A stretch of DNA of 46,062 nt from Collinsella sp. (GCA_018382125.1 JAGZQO010000014.1:1-46062), one strand, 5' to 3'. Shown: positions 6,714-15,920, counted from the first letter of the stretch. Numbers and translations: made by a program. Notes: a model not told the origin generated them from the letters alone.

Positions 6714-7649
6714 TTATGCGTCCTTCATCTTGACGTCGAGGGCGTCGCGCAGACCATCACCCAACAGGGTGAAGGCGAGCACCGTCGAGAGAATTGCCAG
6801 ACCGGGCATGATCATCATCCAGGGAGCGGTCAGAAGATACTGCTGACCGTCCTGAATCATGGAGCCCCACGAAGGCGTAGGCGGAATAACGCCCATGCCG
6901 AGGAAGGACAGAGCGGACTCGGTCAGAATGGCGCCACCAATGTTCATGGTCGCGTAGACCACGATGGAGGCGACGGAGTTCGGGAAGATGTGACGCACGA
7001 CGATACGAGCATCAGATGCACCCATCGCGCGCGCAGCATCAACATAGTCGTTTTCCTTGACCGTCAAGATTGCAGAGCGGAAGACGCGCGCAATCGAAGG
7101 CCAGCCGAGAATACCGATGGCGATAAAGACGTTCTGAAGGCCACGGCCGATAACGGCGATCATGGCGACAACGAACAGCACGTACGGGAACGCCAGGAAG
7201 ATGTCCGCACAGCGCATGATGATCGTATCCCAGATGCCGCCGTAGAAACCCGCCAGAGCACCCATGACCAGACCGATCAGCGTGGAGATCGCGGTGGCCA
7301 TAATGCCGACGGACAGCGAAACGCGCGCACCGTAGATAACGCGGACGAGAATGTCACGACCAAGGGCGTCGGTGCCAAACGGGTGCTCTGCACACGGAGC
7401 CAGCAGCGACGTCTCGGCCATGGTGGTCGAGTCGGAAGCCGTCGGCGAACCGAGCCAGGGCTTAGCCCACAGGTCGGCGGTCAGTGCAACCACAACGACG
7501 ATGATGATCCAGCAGACACCGATAACGGCGAGCTTGTTCTTACGAAGACGCTTAAAAGCGTCGCCCCACAGCGTGCGGGACTTGGCGGGAGCAGATGCGG
7601 CCTTGGTGGCGGTAGCCTGCTCCTGAGACTGAGAATCAGTTTCCTGCAT
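6714..7649 (-). CDS. oppC: Oligopeptide ABC transporter permease OppC
   Basis: A 311-aa inner-membrane permease. It has a long hydrophilic N-terminus (about 35 residues rich in Q, A and S), a first membrane span at about 39-60, a periplasmic loop, then the BPD_transp_1 domain with five spans. The EAA coupling loop (GASDARIVVRHIFPN) contacts the ATPases. GGGAGG lies upstream of the ATG. It follows oppB by 14 nt. The OppC subtype is supported by the FGTDALGRD motif after the first loop. Confidence 0.93.
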   Translation of the reverse strand: MQETDSQSQEQATATKAASAPAKSRTLWGDAFKRLRKNKLAVIGVCWIIIVVVVALTADLWAKPWLGSPTASDSTTMAETSLLAPCAEHPFGTDALGRDILVRVIYGARVSLSVGIMATAISTLIGLVMGALAGFYGGIWDTIIMRCADIFLAFPYVLFVVAMIAVIGRGLQNVFIAIGILGWPSIARVFRSAILTVKENDYVDAARAMGASDARIVVRHIFPNSVASIVVYATMNIGGAILTESALSFLGMGVIPPTPSWGSMIQDGQQYLLTAPWMMIMPGLAILSTVLAFTLLGDGLRDALDVKMKDA

Positions 7650-7663
7650 GAGACGTACCTCCC

Positions 7664-8701
7664 TTAGGCCTTATCCGACGGACCGCCAAGGCGGATGCGT
7701 GGGTCGAGGAATGCATAGCTAATGTCGACGAGCAGGTTGATCACCATAACGACGACGACGATGAGCGTAACGCCGCCCATAACGATGGGCCAGTCACGCA
7801 TGCTAATGGCGCGATAGACCTCATAGCCGATACCGGGCCAGTTAAAGACCGTCTCGGTCAGGATGGCGCCCGAAAGCATGCCACCAAAGTCGACACCAAT
7901 ATAGGTAACGACGGGGATGAGTGCATTCTTAAGCGCATGCTTGACGATGATCGCGCGATTGGAGAGACCCTTCGCCTTTGCCGTACGGATGTAATCCTGG
8001 TTCATGACGTCAAGCAGCTGCGAGCGCATAATGCGGGCAGCATAAGCGGTCGAAACCGAAGCCAGCGTAATGGTCGGAAGCACATAGTGCATCCAATCCT
8101 GATACTGAGAGCTGGAACCGCCGGCACCCGAGATCGGCATGGAGATTGCACCGCCCGTGGCGTCCTTGAGGATGACGCCAAAGAACAGCTGCAGTAACAT
8201 ACCGAGCCAGAAGGCCGGGACCGCAACGAGGATCGACGTGGTGAGCGTTACCAAAATATCCCAGAAGGAATAACGCTTTACCGCCGAAATGATACCCGCA
8301 CCGATACCCATAATTGCCTCGAGCACGATGGCGCACGCGGCAAGTTTGACCGTATACGGATACTTCTGGGCAAAGATATCCGTAACCGGCAGCTTGCGCT
8401 GATACGAATTGCCCAGATCGCCATGAAGCAGGCCGTTCATGTAATACAAGTAACGGTCCACGAGCGACGTTTGAACGGGGTCGCCGTTCTCGTCAAGGAT
8501 CGCGTTGCCGTCCTCGTCCGTCTGGACCAGGTGATAGCGAACGCGAAGCTGAAGCTCCACCTCGGGGTACAGAGCCTTGTCTCCACCGATCAGCTTGATC
8601 GGATCTCCCGGCACGATATTCTGGAGGGCGAACAGAATCAGCGTAACGCCCAAAAACACCGGGATGAACTGAAGCACACGTTTAACGATGTACTTACCCA
8701 T
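7664..8701 (-). CDS. oppB: Oligopeptide ABC transporter permease OppB
   Basis: A 345-aa permease starting MGKYIVKRVLQFIPV, typical of OppB/DppB. The first span is followed by a large extracytoplasmic loop with an acidic insert (about residues 60-80: DEDGNAILDENGD), then the BPD_transp_1 domain with the EAA loop (AKGLSNRAIIVKHALKN). GGGGAG precedes the ATG. It is separated from oppA by about 155 nt that contain a stem-loop, which probably lets the binding protein be made in excess over the membrane parts. Confidence 0.93.
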   Translation of the reverse strand: MGKYIVKRVLQFIPVFLGVTLILFALQNIVPGDPIKLIGGDKALYPEVELQLRVRYHLVQTDEDGNAILDENGDPVQTSLVDRYLYYMNGLLHGDLGNSYQRKLPVTDIFAQKYPYTVKLAACAIVLEAIMGIGAGIISAVKRYSFWDILVTLTTSILVAVPAFWLGMLLQLFFGVILKDATGGAISMPISGAGGSSSQYQDWMHYVLPTITLASVSTAYAARIMRSQLLDVMNQDYIRTAKAKGLSNRAIIVKHALKNALIPVVTYIGVDFGGMLSGAILTETVFNWPGIGYEVYRAISMRDWPIVMGGVTLIVVVVMVINLLVDISYAFLDPRIRLGGPSDKA

Positions 8702-8731
8702 ACCACTCCCCTATCTAGGGATTAACCTAAA

Positions 8732-8761
8732 TGGGATGCCGATCGCCAGACCGGCATCCCA
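8732..8761 (-). terminator. Intercistronic stem-loop between oppA and oppB
   Basis: The perfect 10-bp stem TGGGATGCCG/CGGCATCCCA has a 10-nt loop. On the minus strand only ATTTAG follows, so termination would be partial. The position between binding-protein and permease genes suggests a transcript-stability or attenuation element. The rest of 8702-8857 holds no gene. Confidence 0.6.
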
Positions 8762-8857
8762 AAATTACCATCAGCCAGTTTACCCCAGGTTAGGGAGAAC
8801 TGTATGTTTCCCATGAGGTCTACGTAAATACTTGACCCTCACGGAAGCTGCAAACTC

Positions 8858-10534
8858 TTAGGCGAGCTCAGCGGTACCCAGATCGGCGTGCTTCTGCGGA
8901 TCGACATAGAGGTGCTTGATGCGATCGGAGCCGGCGATGGTGTGCGTGTAGAACATAATCGGGATGACCGGGCAGTCGGCAGCGACCATTGCATCGGCCT
9001 CCTGCATCTTAGCGACGCGCTCCTCGTCGTCAACAATAGTACGAGCCTCGTCGACCTTGGCGTCGAACTCGGGGTTGTTGTAACCGGAGCGGTTGTCGCC
9101 ACCGAGGGAGTCGGAGTGGAACAGCGGATACAGGAAGTTGTCCATGATCGGGTAGTCGGCAATCCAACCCAGACGACCGAACTGATAGTTAAAGTTCTGA
9201 TACTGCTCGAGCAGGGCAGACCACTCAGGGGTATCGGAGACAGCGGTAACGCCAACCTTGGCGAGGTCGCCGATGATGGACTCCATGATCTCCTTGTGAC
9301 CGCCGTCCTGGTTGTAGGACAGGGTCACGCTAATGCCACGATCCCCGTTAGCGCCAGCGGGAGCAACCTTGTCGAGGTACTCGTTAGCCTTGTCGACATC
9401 GTAGGCGCAGAACTCCCATGCGCCCTCCTTGTAGCCATCGATGCCCGGAGGAACAATGCCGTCGGCAGGAGTACGGGTACCCTTGAAGATGGTCTTGCAG
9501 ATGGCCTCACGGTTAATGGCCAGGGAGATGCCCCTACGCAGGTCGGCGTTGTTGAACGGCTCGGCCGTGGTGTTGCAGGTCAGATAGTACGTGGAAGGCT
9601 CGGCGCCGAGCAGCATGCGCTCGCCGTCACCCATGGTGTAGCCGTCCTTGGACACGCCGCGATCCTTCTTGGCGGCATCGATCTGAGCGACGGGAACGTC
9701 GCAGACATCGAGGTTACCGGCCTGGAACTCCTTATAAGCGGTCTCCATGTCCTTGATGACCTGGAAGTGGATGCCATCGATCTTGGCCTTGTCGCCATAG
9801 TAATCGTCGAACTTCTTGACGTTGATCTCCTGGCCATCCTCCCACTTGCCGTCCATCATGAACGGACCGTTACCGACCGGGGCAAGATAGAAGCTCTTGA
9901 CATCGGACTCGGCGCACTCGGGAACCGGGGCCAGAGCCGGATGAGAGGCGACGAAGGGGAAGTCGGCGTAAGCGGAAGACAGCTTGACGACGAGGGTCTC
10001 ATCGTCGGGGCACGTAACACCGCTGAGCTCGGTAGCGTTACCGGCAAGCAGGTCGTCATAGCCCTCGACCATGGAAAGGTGATAGGAGACCTCGGAAGGG
10101 CCGTACTCGGTAGCGATGGCCGACTTGGTGTTGACCAGACGCTCCCAACCGAGCTTGAAGGACTTGGAGGTAACGTCGTCACCGTTGTGGAACTTGGCCT
10201 TCTTGATCTTGAAGGTAAACTCGGTGGCGTCGTCGTTGGACTCAAAGGACTCGCAAGCCAGCGGAACGATCTCGCCCTTCTCGGCGTCGTAAGAGGTCAG
10301 AGCGTCAAAGAGCTGGTACTCGACCTGAGTGCCCTGGTCCTCCTGGACATTGTAGGGGTCGATGCAGACCGGGTTGTTGATGTAGAAGTTCAGCGTCGAA
10401 CCGGACTCAGAACCGGAAGCGTCGCCACCCTTCTTGCCACATGCGGCAAGAAAAGCCATGGAGCTCGCAGCAAGGGTGCCGCCAACAAAGGCGCGACGAC
10501 CCATAACGGGCTGGTGGAACATAGAATCAGCCAT
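8858..10534 (-). CDS. oppA: Oligopeptide-binding lipoprotein OppA (family 5 solute-binding protein)
   Basis: A 558-aa extracellular lipoprotein that captures peptides for OppBCDF. The signal region has a twin-arginine-like GRRAFVGG (12-19), a hydrophobic stretch and lipobox LAAC with Cys32, followed by a Gly/Ser-rich linker. The mature part is a peptide/nickel-type SBP (FINNPVCIDPYNVQEDQGTQ-type start, then IKKAKFHNGDDVTSKSFKLG). The ATG at 10534 is clear: AAGGAGG lies upstream, whereas an in-frame extension to 10681 would run through the promoter. It is the first gene of the opp operon. Confidence 0.92.
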   Translation of the reverse strand: MADSMFHQPVMGRRAFVGGTLAASSMAFLAACGKKGGDASGSESGSTLNFYINNPVCIDPYNVQEDQGTQVEYQLFDALTSYDAEKGEIVPLACESFESNDDATEFTFKIKKAKFHNGDDVTSKSFKLGWERLVNTKSAIATEYGPSEVSYHLSMVEGYDDLLAGNATELSGVTCPDDETLVVKLSSAYADFPFVASHPALAPVPECAESDVKSFYLAPVGNGPFMMDGKWEDGQEINVKKFDDYYGDKAKIDGIHFQVIKDMETAYKEFQAGNLDVCDVPVAQIDAAKKDRGVSKDGYTMGDGERMLLGAEPSTYYLTCNTTAEPFNNADLRRGISLAINREAICKTIFKGTRTPADGIVPPGIDGYKEGAWEFCAYDVDKANEYLDKVAPAGANGDRGISVTLSYNQDGGHKEIMESIIGDLAKVGVTAVSDTPEWSALLEQYQNFNYQFGRLGWIADYPIMDNFLYPLFHSDSLGGDNRSGYNNPEFDAKVDEARTIVDDEERVAKMQEADAMVAADCPVIPIMFYTHTIAGSDRIKHLYVDPQKHADLGTAELA

Positions 10535-10630
10535 GCCATCCTCCTTATGAGATAGGACAAAGTAAGTTCGGTCGGGCAACGTCAAGACAGCCCAATCGAA
10601 CCATTCAAACGCGGTCCGCCGTTTTGGCTG

Positions 10631-10662
10631 GTTATACAAAGCGGACCAACGTATTGCAATAC
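10631..10662 (-). promoter_or_regulatory. oppA promoter with palindrome over the -35 box
   Basis: On the minus strand: -35 TTGCAA (10654-10659), 17-bp spacer, -10 TATAAC (10631-10636). The 12-bp perfect palindrome GTATTGCAATAC (10651-10662) covers the -35, as a repressor operator would. The leader would be about 90 nt. The remaining intergenic sequence (10535-10773) shows nothing else I can name. Confidence 0.65.
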
Positions 10663-10773
10663 AATAGCGCATTTTATGCACGATTTGGGGCTAATTCCGG
10701 TTAACGGTCGAGATTTTCTTTAGTTGGGCGAAGTATATGAGGATATTTTGACTCTGTTACAAATATGTAAACA

Positions 10774-10803
10774 AAAAGGGTCCCGCACTTGCGGGACCCT
10801 TTT
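10774..10803 (-). terminator. secG terminator
   Basis: The stem AAAAGGGTCCCGC/GCGGGACCCTTTT with loop ACTT has A- and T-runs built into both arms, so it can work in both directions. It lies 22 nt downstream of the secG stop. Confidence 0.88.
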
Positions 10804-10825
10804 CAAGTATTTATGCGGCTCGTGA

Positions 10826-11080
10826 TTAGTAGCCCACGATGCCCTGCGGGAAGAAGAACATGCACAGCACGACGCACACGGCAAACACGACAGCCATGAT
10901 GACGGTCAGGCGGTCAAGGTTCTGCTCCATAACGCCCGTGGCAGAGCTGGAGTTATACAGCGAGCTGGCAATCATATCCGAAACGCCGGTACCCTTACCG
11001 GAATGCATCAGGACGAGAATCGTCAGCGCCACGGCAGAAACAGCCCAAACGACAAACAGAAGAATCTGGAACGGACCCAT
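10826..11080 (-). CDS. secG: Protein-export membrane protein SecG
   Basis: An 84-aa small membrane protein with two hydrophobic spans (about 5-23 and 57-80) joined by the family loop LMHSGKGTGVSDM. SecG is the accessory subunit of the SecYEG translocon. AAGGAGC lies upstream of the ATG. It sits downstream of the gap-pgk-tpi-gpmI group, as it does in many actinobacteria, but has terminators on both sides, so it is probably transcribed alone. The length is normal. Confidence 0.92.
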   Translation of the reverse strand: MGPFQILLFVVWAVSAVALTILVLMHSGKGTGVSDMIASSLYNSSSATGVMEQNLDRLTVIMAVVFAVCVVLCMFFFPQGIVGY

Positions 11081-11183
11081 AGATAAGCTCCTTAATAGAA
11101 CAGTTCAAACTCCAGTACTGTACCACAATCCCCCGCTCTCCCCTACCTGCCACTCAAGGACGGGGTGGAAATGGCAGAAATAC

Positions 11184-11219
11184 CAAAAAGGGGGTTGTCC
11201 GGTTGTGGACAACCCCCTT
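11184..11219 (-). terminator. Terminator of the pgk-tpiA-gpmI operon
   Basis: The 13-bp stem AAGGGGGTTGTCC/GGACAACCCCCTT (11189-11219) is followed on the minus strand by TTTTT (11188 to 11184). It lies 25 nt past the gpmI stop. Confidence 0.88.
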
Positions 11220-11244
11220 GCTAGAAAACGGTATTTGTTTTCTA

Positions 11245-12798
11245 TTAGGCCTCGGTGGCGAGCACGCGGCCCGTCATCTCGGCGGAAGGCTCAATACCAG
11301 CCATGGTGAGCATGGTCGGAGCGATATCGGAAAGACGGCCGTCCTCGATACCGGTGAGCTTGGCCTTCTCATCAACGATGATGAACGGCACGCGGTTGGT
11401 GGTGTGAGCCGTAAACGGATGCTTAGAACCGTCGGAAGCAACGTCAAACATGTGATCGGCGTTGCCGTGGTCGGCGGTAATCAGTGCAAAGCCGCCCTTG
11501 GCGAGAATCGCCGGGACAACCTTGGACAGGGCATCGTCAACAGCCTCAACGGCCTTAACGGCAGCGTCGAAGACACCGGTGTGACCAACCATGTCGCAGT
11601 TCGCGAAGTTCACGATGTAGAAATCAGCGCAATCCTCGTTGATGGCGGCGACGAGCTTCTCGGTAACCTCGGGAGCGCTCATCTCGGGCTGCAGATCGTA
11701 GGTAGCAACCTTGGGGGAAGCGACGAGCACGCGCTCCTCGCCCTCCTTGGGCTCCTCGATGCCACCGTTGAGGAAGAACGTCACGTGGGCGTACTTCTCG
11801 GTCTCGGCAGTGTGCAGCTGCTTCAGGCCATTGGCGGCGATAACGTCGGCCAGGACGTTCTCGGGGAACGTCTTGGGGAAGGCGACCTCGACGTCAAACG
11901 TCGGATCGTACTCGGTCATCGTCACAAAGTGCGAAAGCTTGATCTGCTCGCGCTCAAAGCCGTCGAACTCCTTGTCCGTGAACACGCGGGTCATCTGACG
12001 AGCACGGTCGGGACGGAAGTTGAAGAAGATGGCCGCGTCGCCCTCGTGAATGCCCTCGTTGTGGGCAGCGAAGGGCTCGACGAACTCGTCGCCGCGCGGG
12101 TCCTTCTCGTAGTAGGCCTTGATACCGGCAACGGGGTCGGTATCAGCATCGGACGCGTTGACCATGACGTCGTAGGCGCGCTGGATGCGCTCCCAACGAT
12201 TATCGCGGTCCATGGCCCAATAACGGCCCGAGACGGTGGCAACGCGAGCGTCGCAACCGGTCCCCTCGGAGATCTTAGCCAGGAAGGCGCAGAACTCACT
12301 CATGTAACCGGCACCGGACTGCGGGTCAACGTCGCGACCATCCATGAAGGCGTGGACGCGAACGGTCTTGACACCGTGCTCGGCAGCCATCTTGACCAGA
12401 GCCTCGACGTGGTTCATGTGAGAATGAACACCGCCAGGGCTCATAAGGCCCATGAGGTGGAGAGTCTTACCGTCAGCCTTGACATCGTCCATAGCCTTGA
12501 CGAAAACCTCGTTCTTGGCGATGGAGCCGTCCTTGATGGCATTGTTGATGCGCGAAAGCTCCTGGAACACGATGCGGCCGGCACCGATGTTGAGGTGACC
12601 CACCTCGGAGTTACCCATCTGGCCGTCGGGAAGGCCCACGTCCTCGCCCGAAGCACCGAGCGTGGTGTGGGGGTACTTCTCGTACAGGCCATCAAGGAAG
12701 GGCGTCTTGGCAGCGGCGACGGCGTTCTCGCCATCGGCCGGAGCAAGGCCGCAGCCATCCATGATAATCAGGAGTGCAGGAAGATGACGTTGTGCCAT
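11245..12798 (-). CDS. gpmI: 2,3-bisphosphoglycerate-independent phosphoglycerate mutase
   Basis: A 517-aa metal-dependent enzyme of the alkaline-phosphatase superfamily that interconverts 3- and 2-phosphoglycerate in glycolysis. The N-terminal metal site is IIMDGCG (Asp14), the phospho-enzyme serine is in MGNSEVGH (Ser64), and the late metal cluster is ITADHGNADHM. The length fits the family (about 510). It follows tpiA by only 5 nt and ends the pgk-tpiA-gpmI operon. Confidence 0.95.
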   Translation of the reverse strand: MAQRHLPALLIIMDGCGLAPADGENAVAAAKTPFLDGLYEKYPHTTLGASGEDVGLPDGQMGNSEVGHLNIGAGRIVFQELSRINNAIKDGSIAKNEVFVKAMDDVKADGKTLHLMGLMSPGGVHSHMNHVEALVKMAAEHGVKTVRVHAFMDGRDVDPQSGAGYMSEFCAFLAKISEGTGCDARVATVSGRYWAMDRDNRWERIQRAYDVMVNASDADTDPVAGIKAYYEKDPRGDEFVEPFAAHNEGIHEGDAAIFFNFRPDRARQMTRVFTDKEFDGFEREQIKLSHFVTMTEYDPTFDVEVAFPKTFPENVLADVIAANGLKQLHTAETEKYAHVTFFLNGGIEEPKEGEERVLVASPKVATYDLQPEMSAPEVTEKLVAAINEDCADFYIVNFANCDMVGHTGVFDAAVKAVEAVDDALSKVVPAILAKGGFALITADHGNADHMFDVASDGSKHPFTAHTTNRVPFIIVDEKAKLTGIEDGRLSDIAPTMLTMAGIEPSAEMTGRVLATEA

Positions 12799-12803
12799 AT
12801 GTC

Positions 12804-13571
12804 CTACTCGCCTGCCTTGACGACCATAGAGGCGAAGTCGGCAGCCTTGAGCGAAGCGCCGCCCACGAGGGCGCCGTCAACGTCGGGCTTGGCGACGAGC
12901 TCGGCGATGTTGCCGGGCTTGGCGGAACCGCCATACAGCACGCGGATGCCGTTAGCGAGCTCCTCGCCGAACATCTCCTTGAGGGTCTCACGGATAGCAC
13001 CGCAGACCTCCTGAGCGTCCTCGGCGGTAGCGGTCTTGCCGGTGCCGATGGCCCAGATGGGCTCGTAGGCGACGACGACCTGCTTGGGGCAGGTGATCTC
13101 AAGACCAGCAAGGCCAGCCTTGACCTGGTTCACGACGTGCTCGACATAGGTGCCGGCCTCGCGGACCTCGAGGGACTCGCCGCAGCAGAAGACGGGAACA
13201 AGGCCGGCGGCAACGAGAGCCTTAGCCTTCTTGTTCTGGTCCTCGTCGGTCTCGTGGAAGTAGTCGCGACGCTCGGAGTGACCGATGATGCAGTAGGTGC
13301 AGCCAGCGGACTTGAGCATGTCGCAAGAGGACTCACCGGTGAAGGCACCCTTGGCCTCCCAGTACACGTTCTGTGCACCGAGGGCGATGGGGGCAGCCTG
13401 AATGCGGTCATGAACCGTGGTGATGTCGATGGTCGGAGGGCAGACGAGCACCTCGACGCCAGCCGGAACCTCGGGCAGAGCCTGAGCCAGCTCGTCGGCA
13501 AGCTTGGCAGCCTCGGCGACGTCGTTGTTCATCTTCCAGTTACCAGCGATAAGAAGGGTGCGATTAGGCAT
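12804..13571 (-). CDS. tpiA: Triosephosphate isomerase
   Basis: A 255-aa TIM barrel interconverting dihydroxyacetone phosphate and glyceraldehyde-3-phosphate. Catalytic residues are in place: Lys13 in GNWKMN, His98 in IIGHSERR and Glu170 in AYEPIWAIGTG. The ATG at 13571 is chosen because it begins the conserved core. It overlaps the end of pgk by 8 nt, so translation is coupled. An in-frame extension to 13634 lies wholly inside pgk and is not used. Confidence 0.96.
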   Translation of the reverse strand: MPNRTLLIAGNWKMNNDVAEAAKLADELAQALPEVPAGVEVLVCPPTIDITTVHDRIQAAPIALGAQNVYWEAKGAFTGESSCDMLKSAGCTYCIIGHSERRDYFHETDEDQNKKAKALVAAGLVPVFCCGESLEVREAGTYVEHVVNQVKAGLAGLEITCPKQVVVAYEPIWAIGTGKTATAEDAQEVCGAIRETLKEMFGEELANGIRVLYGGSAKPGNIAELVAKPDVDGALVGGASLKAADFASMVVKAGE

Positions 13572-14754
13572 CGAGAAGCGCCTCCACTCCGGGCAGGGCC
13601 TTACCCTCGACGAGCTCCATGGAAGCGCCACCACCGGTGGAGATCCAGCTCATCTTGTCGGCCAGGTTGAACTTGTTGACAGCTGCGACAGAGTCGCCAC
13701 CGCCGATGATCGAGGTGCAGTCGGCCTCGGCGACAGCCTCGGCGATAGCCTGGGTGCCGTGAGCAAAGTTGTCGAACTCGAAGACGCCCATGGGGCCATT
13801 CCAGAACACGGTCTTGGCGCCCTTGACGGCCTCGGCGTAGAGCTCCTCGGTCTTGGGGCCGATGTCCATGCCCTCACGATCGTCGGGGATAGCGTCGGAA
13901 GCGACAACCTCGGGGACAGCGTCCTCGCCAAAGTGATCGGCAACGCGGTTGTCGATGGGGAGCAGGATCTTGACGCCCTTCTCCTCGGCCTTCTTGAGCA
14001 TCTCGCCAGCGCGCTCGACCCAGTCCTCTTCCTTGAGGGACTGACCGACGGACAGGCCCTGAGCCAGGAAGAAGGTGTAGGCCATACCGCCACCGATGAT
14101 CAGAGTGTCAGCAGAGTCGATGAGGTGATCGAGAACGCCGATCTTGGAGGAAACCTTGGAACCGCCGACGATGGCGACGAAGGGGCGCTCGGGCTCGGCG
14201 AAGATGCCGGTCAGCGTGTCGACCTCCTTCTCGAGCAGGAAGCCGGCGACGGCAGGCAGGTAAGCGGCGGGGCCCACGACGGAACCCTGGGCGCGGTGAG
14301 CGGTGCCGAAGGCATCGAGAACGAAGACGTCACCATAGGAAGCGAGCTTCTTGGCGATCTCGGGATCGTTCTTCTTCTCACGCTTATCGAAGCGGACGTT
14401 CTCGAGAACGAGAACCTTGCCCGGCTCGACGGCGGCGACAGCCTCGGCAGCCTTCTCGCCGTAGGTGTCGGCAACAAAGGCAACGTCAAGACCAGAGAGC
14501 TCGGCGAGCTTCTTGGCGACGGGCTCGAGGGACAGCTCGGGCTGGAAGCCGGTGCCATCGGGACGGCCGAGGTGGCTCATGAGGATGACGCGAGCATTGT
14601 GCTCAACGAGATAGTTGATGGTGGGCAGGGCAGCCTTGATACGGGTGGTGTCGCCAACGACGCCATCCTTGATAGGCACGTTAAAGTCAACGCGGACGAG
14701 AACGCGCTTGCCGTCGACATCGATGTCGCGGACGGTCTTCTTGGTAAAGGCCAT
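13564..14754 (-). CDS. pgk: Phosphoglycerate kinase
   Basis: A 396-aa glycolytic kinase making ATP from 1,3-bisphosphoglycerate. The substrate motif VLVRVDFNVP is near residue 20, SHLGRPDG near 60, and the C-terminal nucleotide-site glycines are in IIGGGDS and STGGGAS. The ATG at 14754 starts MAFTKKTV with AAAGG upstream. Twelve extra in-frame codons upstream are unlikely to be used. It is preceded by the gapA terminator, so it needs read-through or its own promoter between 14755 and 14810. Confidence 0.96.
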   Translation of the reverse strand: MAFTKKTVRDIDVDGKRVLVRVDFNVPIKDGVVGDTTRIKAALPTINYLVEHNARVILMSHLGRPDGTGFQPELSLEPVAKKLAELSGLDVAFVADTYGEKAAEAVAAVEPGKVLVLENVRFDKREKKNDPEIAKKLASYGDVFVLDAFGTAHRAQGSVVGPAAYLPAVAGFLLEKEVDTLTGIFAEPERPFVAIVGGSKVSSKIGVLDHLIDSADTLIIGGGMAYTFFLAQGLSVGQSLKEEDWVERAGEMLKKAEEKGVKILLPIDNRVADHFGEDAVPEVVASDAIPDDREGMDIGPKTEELYAEAVKGAKTVFWNGPMGVFEFDNFAHGTQAIAEAVAEADCTSIIGGGDSVAAVNKFNLADKMSWISTGGGASMELVEGKALPGVEALLDA

Positions 14755-14810
14755 GTTTGCTTCTACCTTTCGTACGTGTCTGCCTCCCATTACGGCAGAC
14801 GATTTCTTAT

Positions 14811-14857
14811 AAAAAGGGCGCGACCCTAGGGTGTAAGCCCTATAAGGCCGCGCCCTT
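14811..14857 (-). terminator. gapA terminator
   Basis: The stem AAGGGCGCG/CGCGCCCTT (14814-14822 with 14849-14857), with an internal CCCTAGGG foldback, is followed on the minus strand by TTTTT. It separates gapA from pgk and would make gapA the more abundant message. Confidence 0.82.
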
Positions 14858-14894
14858 CTTTAGACGCTCAACGAGCTATTCGCTAAAAGCTAAA

Positions 14895-15920
14895 TTAAGC
14901 AACGAACTTCTCGAAGTACTTGATGGTGCGGACCATCTGAGAGGTGTAGGAGTTCTCGTTGTCGTACCAAGAGGTGACCTGAACGAGGGTCTGGCCGTTG
15001 CCGAGGTCAGAGCACATGGTCTGAGTGGCGTCGAAGATGGAGCCATGGGTCTCGCCGATGATGTCGGTGGAGACGATGTCGTCCTCGTTGTAACCGAAGG
15101 TCTCGGAGATGGTGGCAGCGTAGGCCTTCATAGCAGCGTTGACCTCGTCGACGGTGACCTTCTTGTCAACGACAGCGTAGAGGTTGGTGATGGAGCCGGT
15201 CGGCGTCGGGACGCGCTGGGCGGCACCGATGAGCTTACCGTTGAGCTCGGGGAGAACCAGGCCGATAGCCTTGGCAGCACCGGTGGTGTTGGGGACGATG
15301 TTGACGGCGCAGGCGCGGCTACGACGCTTGTTGCCCTTGCGCTGCGGGCCGTCGAGCGGCATCTGGTCGCCAGTCCAGGCGTGAATGGTGGTCATGATGC
15401 CGGACACGATGGGAGCGAAGTCGTTCAGACCCTTGGCCATCGGGGCGAGGCAGTTGGTGGTGCAGGAAGCAGCGGAGATGATGTTGTCCTCAGCGGTCAG
15501 CGTCTCGTGGTTGACGTTGTACACGATGGTGGGCAGATCGCTGCCAGCCGGAGCGGAGATGACGACCTTCTTGGCGCCAGCGTTGATGTGGGCCTGAGCC
15601 TTAGCCTTGCTGGTGTAGAAGCCGGTGCACTCGAGAACGACGTCGACGTCGAGGTCGCCCCAAGGCAGGTTGTTGGCGTCGGCCTCCTTGTAGATCTTGA
15701 TCTCCTTGCCGTCAACGGTGATGGAATCCTCGCCAGCAACGACCTCGTGATCGCGAGCGTAGTTGCCCTGCGTGGAGTCGTACTTCAGCAGGTAAGCGAG
15801 CATATCGGGAGAGGTGAGGTCGTTGATAGCGACGATCTCGGAGCCCTCATGACCGAACATCTGACGGAAGGCCAGACGACCGATGCGACCGAAGCCGTTA
15901 ATAGCAACCTTTACTGCCAT
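14895..15920 (-). CDS. gapA: Glyceraldehyde-3-phosphate dehydrogenase, type I
   Basis: A 341-aa NAD-dependent glycolytic dehydrogenase. The Rossmann start is VAINGFGRIGR, NAD preference is indicated by Asp34 in AINDLT, and the catalytic Cys153 lies in ASCTTNCLAP. The ATG at 15920 has AAAGGAG upstream. The open frame continues upstream to 16022 but through promoter-like sequence. The gene is followed by its own terminator. Confidence 0.96.
   Translation of the reverse strand: MAVKVAINGFGRIGRLAFRQMFGHEGSEIVAINDLTSPDMLAYLLKYDSTQGNYARDHEVVAGEDSITVDGKEIKIYKEADANNLPWGDLDVDVVLECTGFYTSKAKAQAHINAGAKKVVISAPAGSDLPTIVYNVNHETLTAEDNIISAASCTTNCLAPMAKGLNDFAPIVSGIMTTIHAWTGDQMPLDGPQRKGNKRRSRACAVNIVPNTTGAAKAIGLVLPELNGKLIGAAQRVPTPTGSITNLYAVVDKKVTVDEVNAAMKAYAATISETFGYNEDDIVSTDIIGETHGSIFDATQTMCSDLGNGQTLVQVTSWYDNENSYTSQMVRTIKYFEKFVA

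Noticed and set aside
8888..10555. A 555-codon plus-strand open frame opposite oppA
   Set aside because: It is a shadow of the oppA codon pattern (repeated Val/Leu/Gly), with no domain and no ribosome site. Similar shadows lie opposite gpmI, pgk, gapA and satA.
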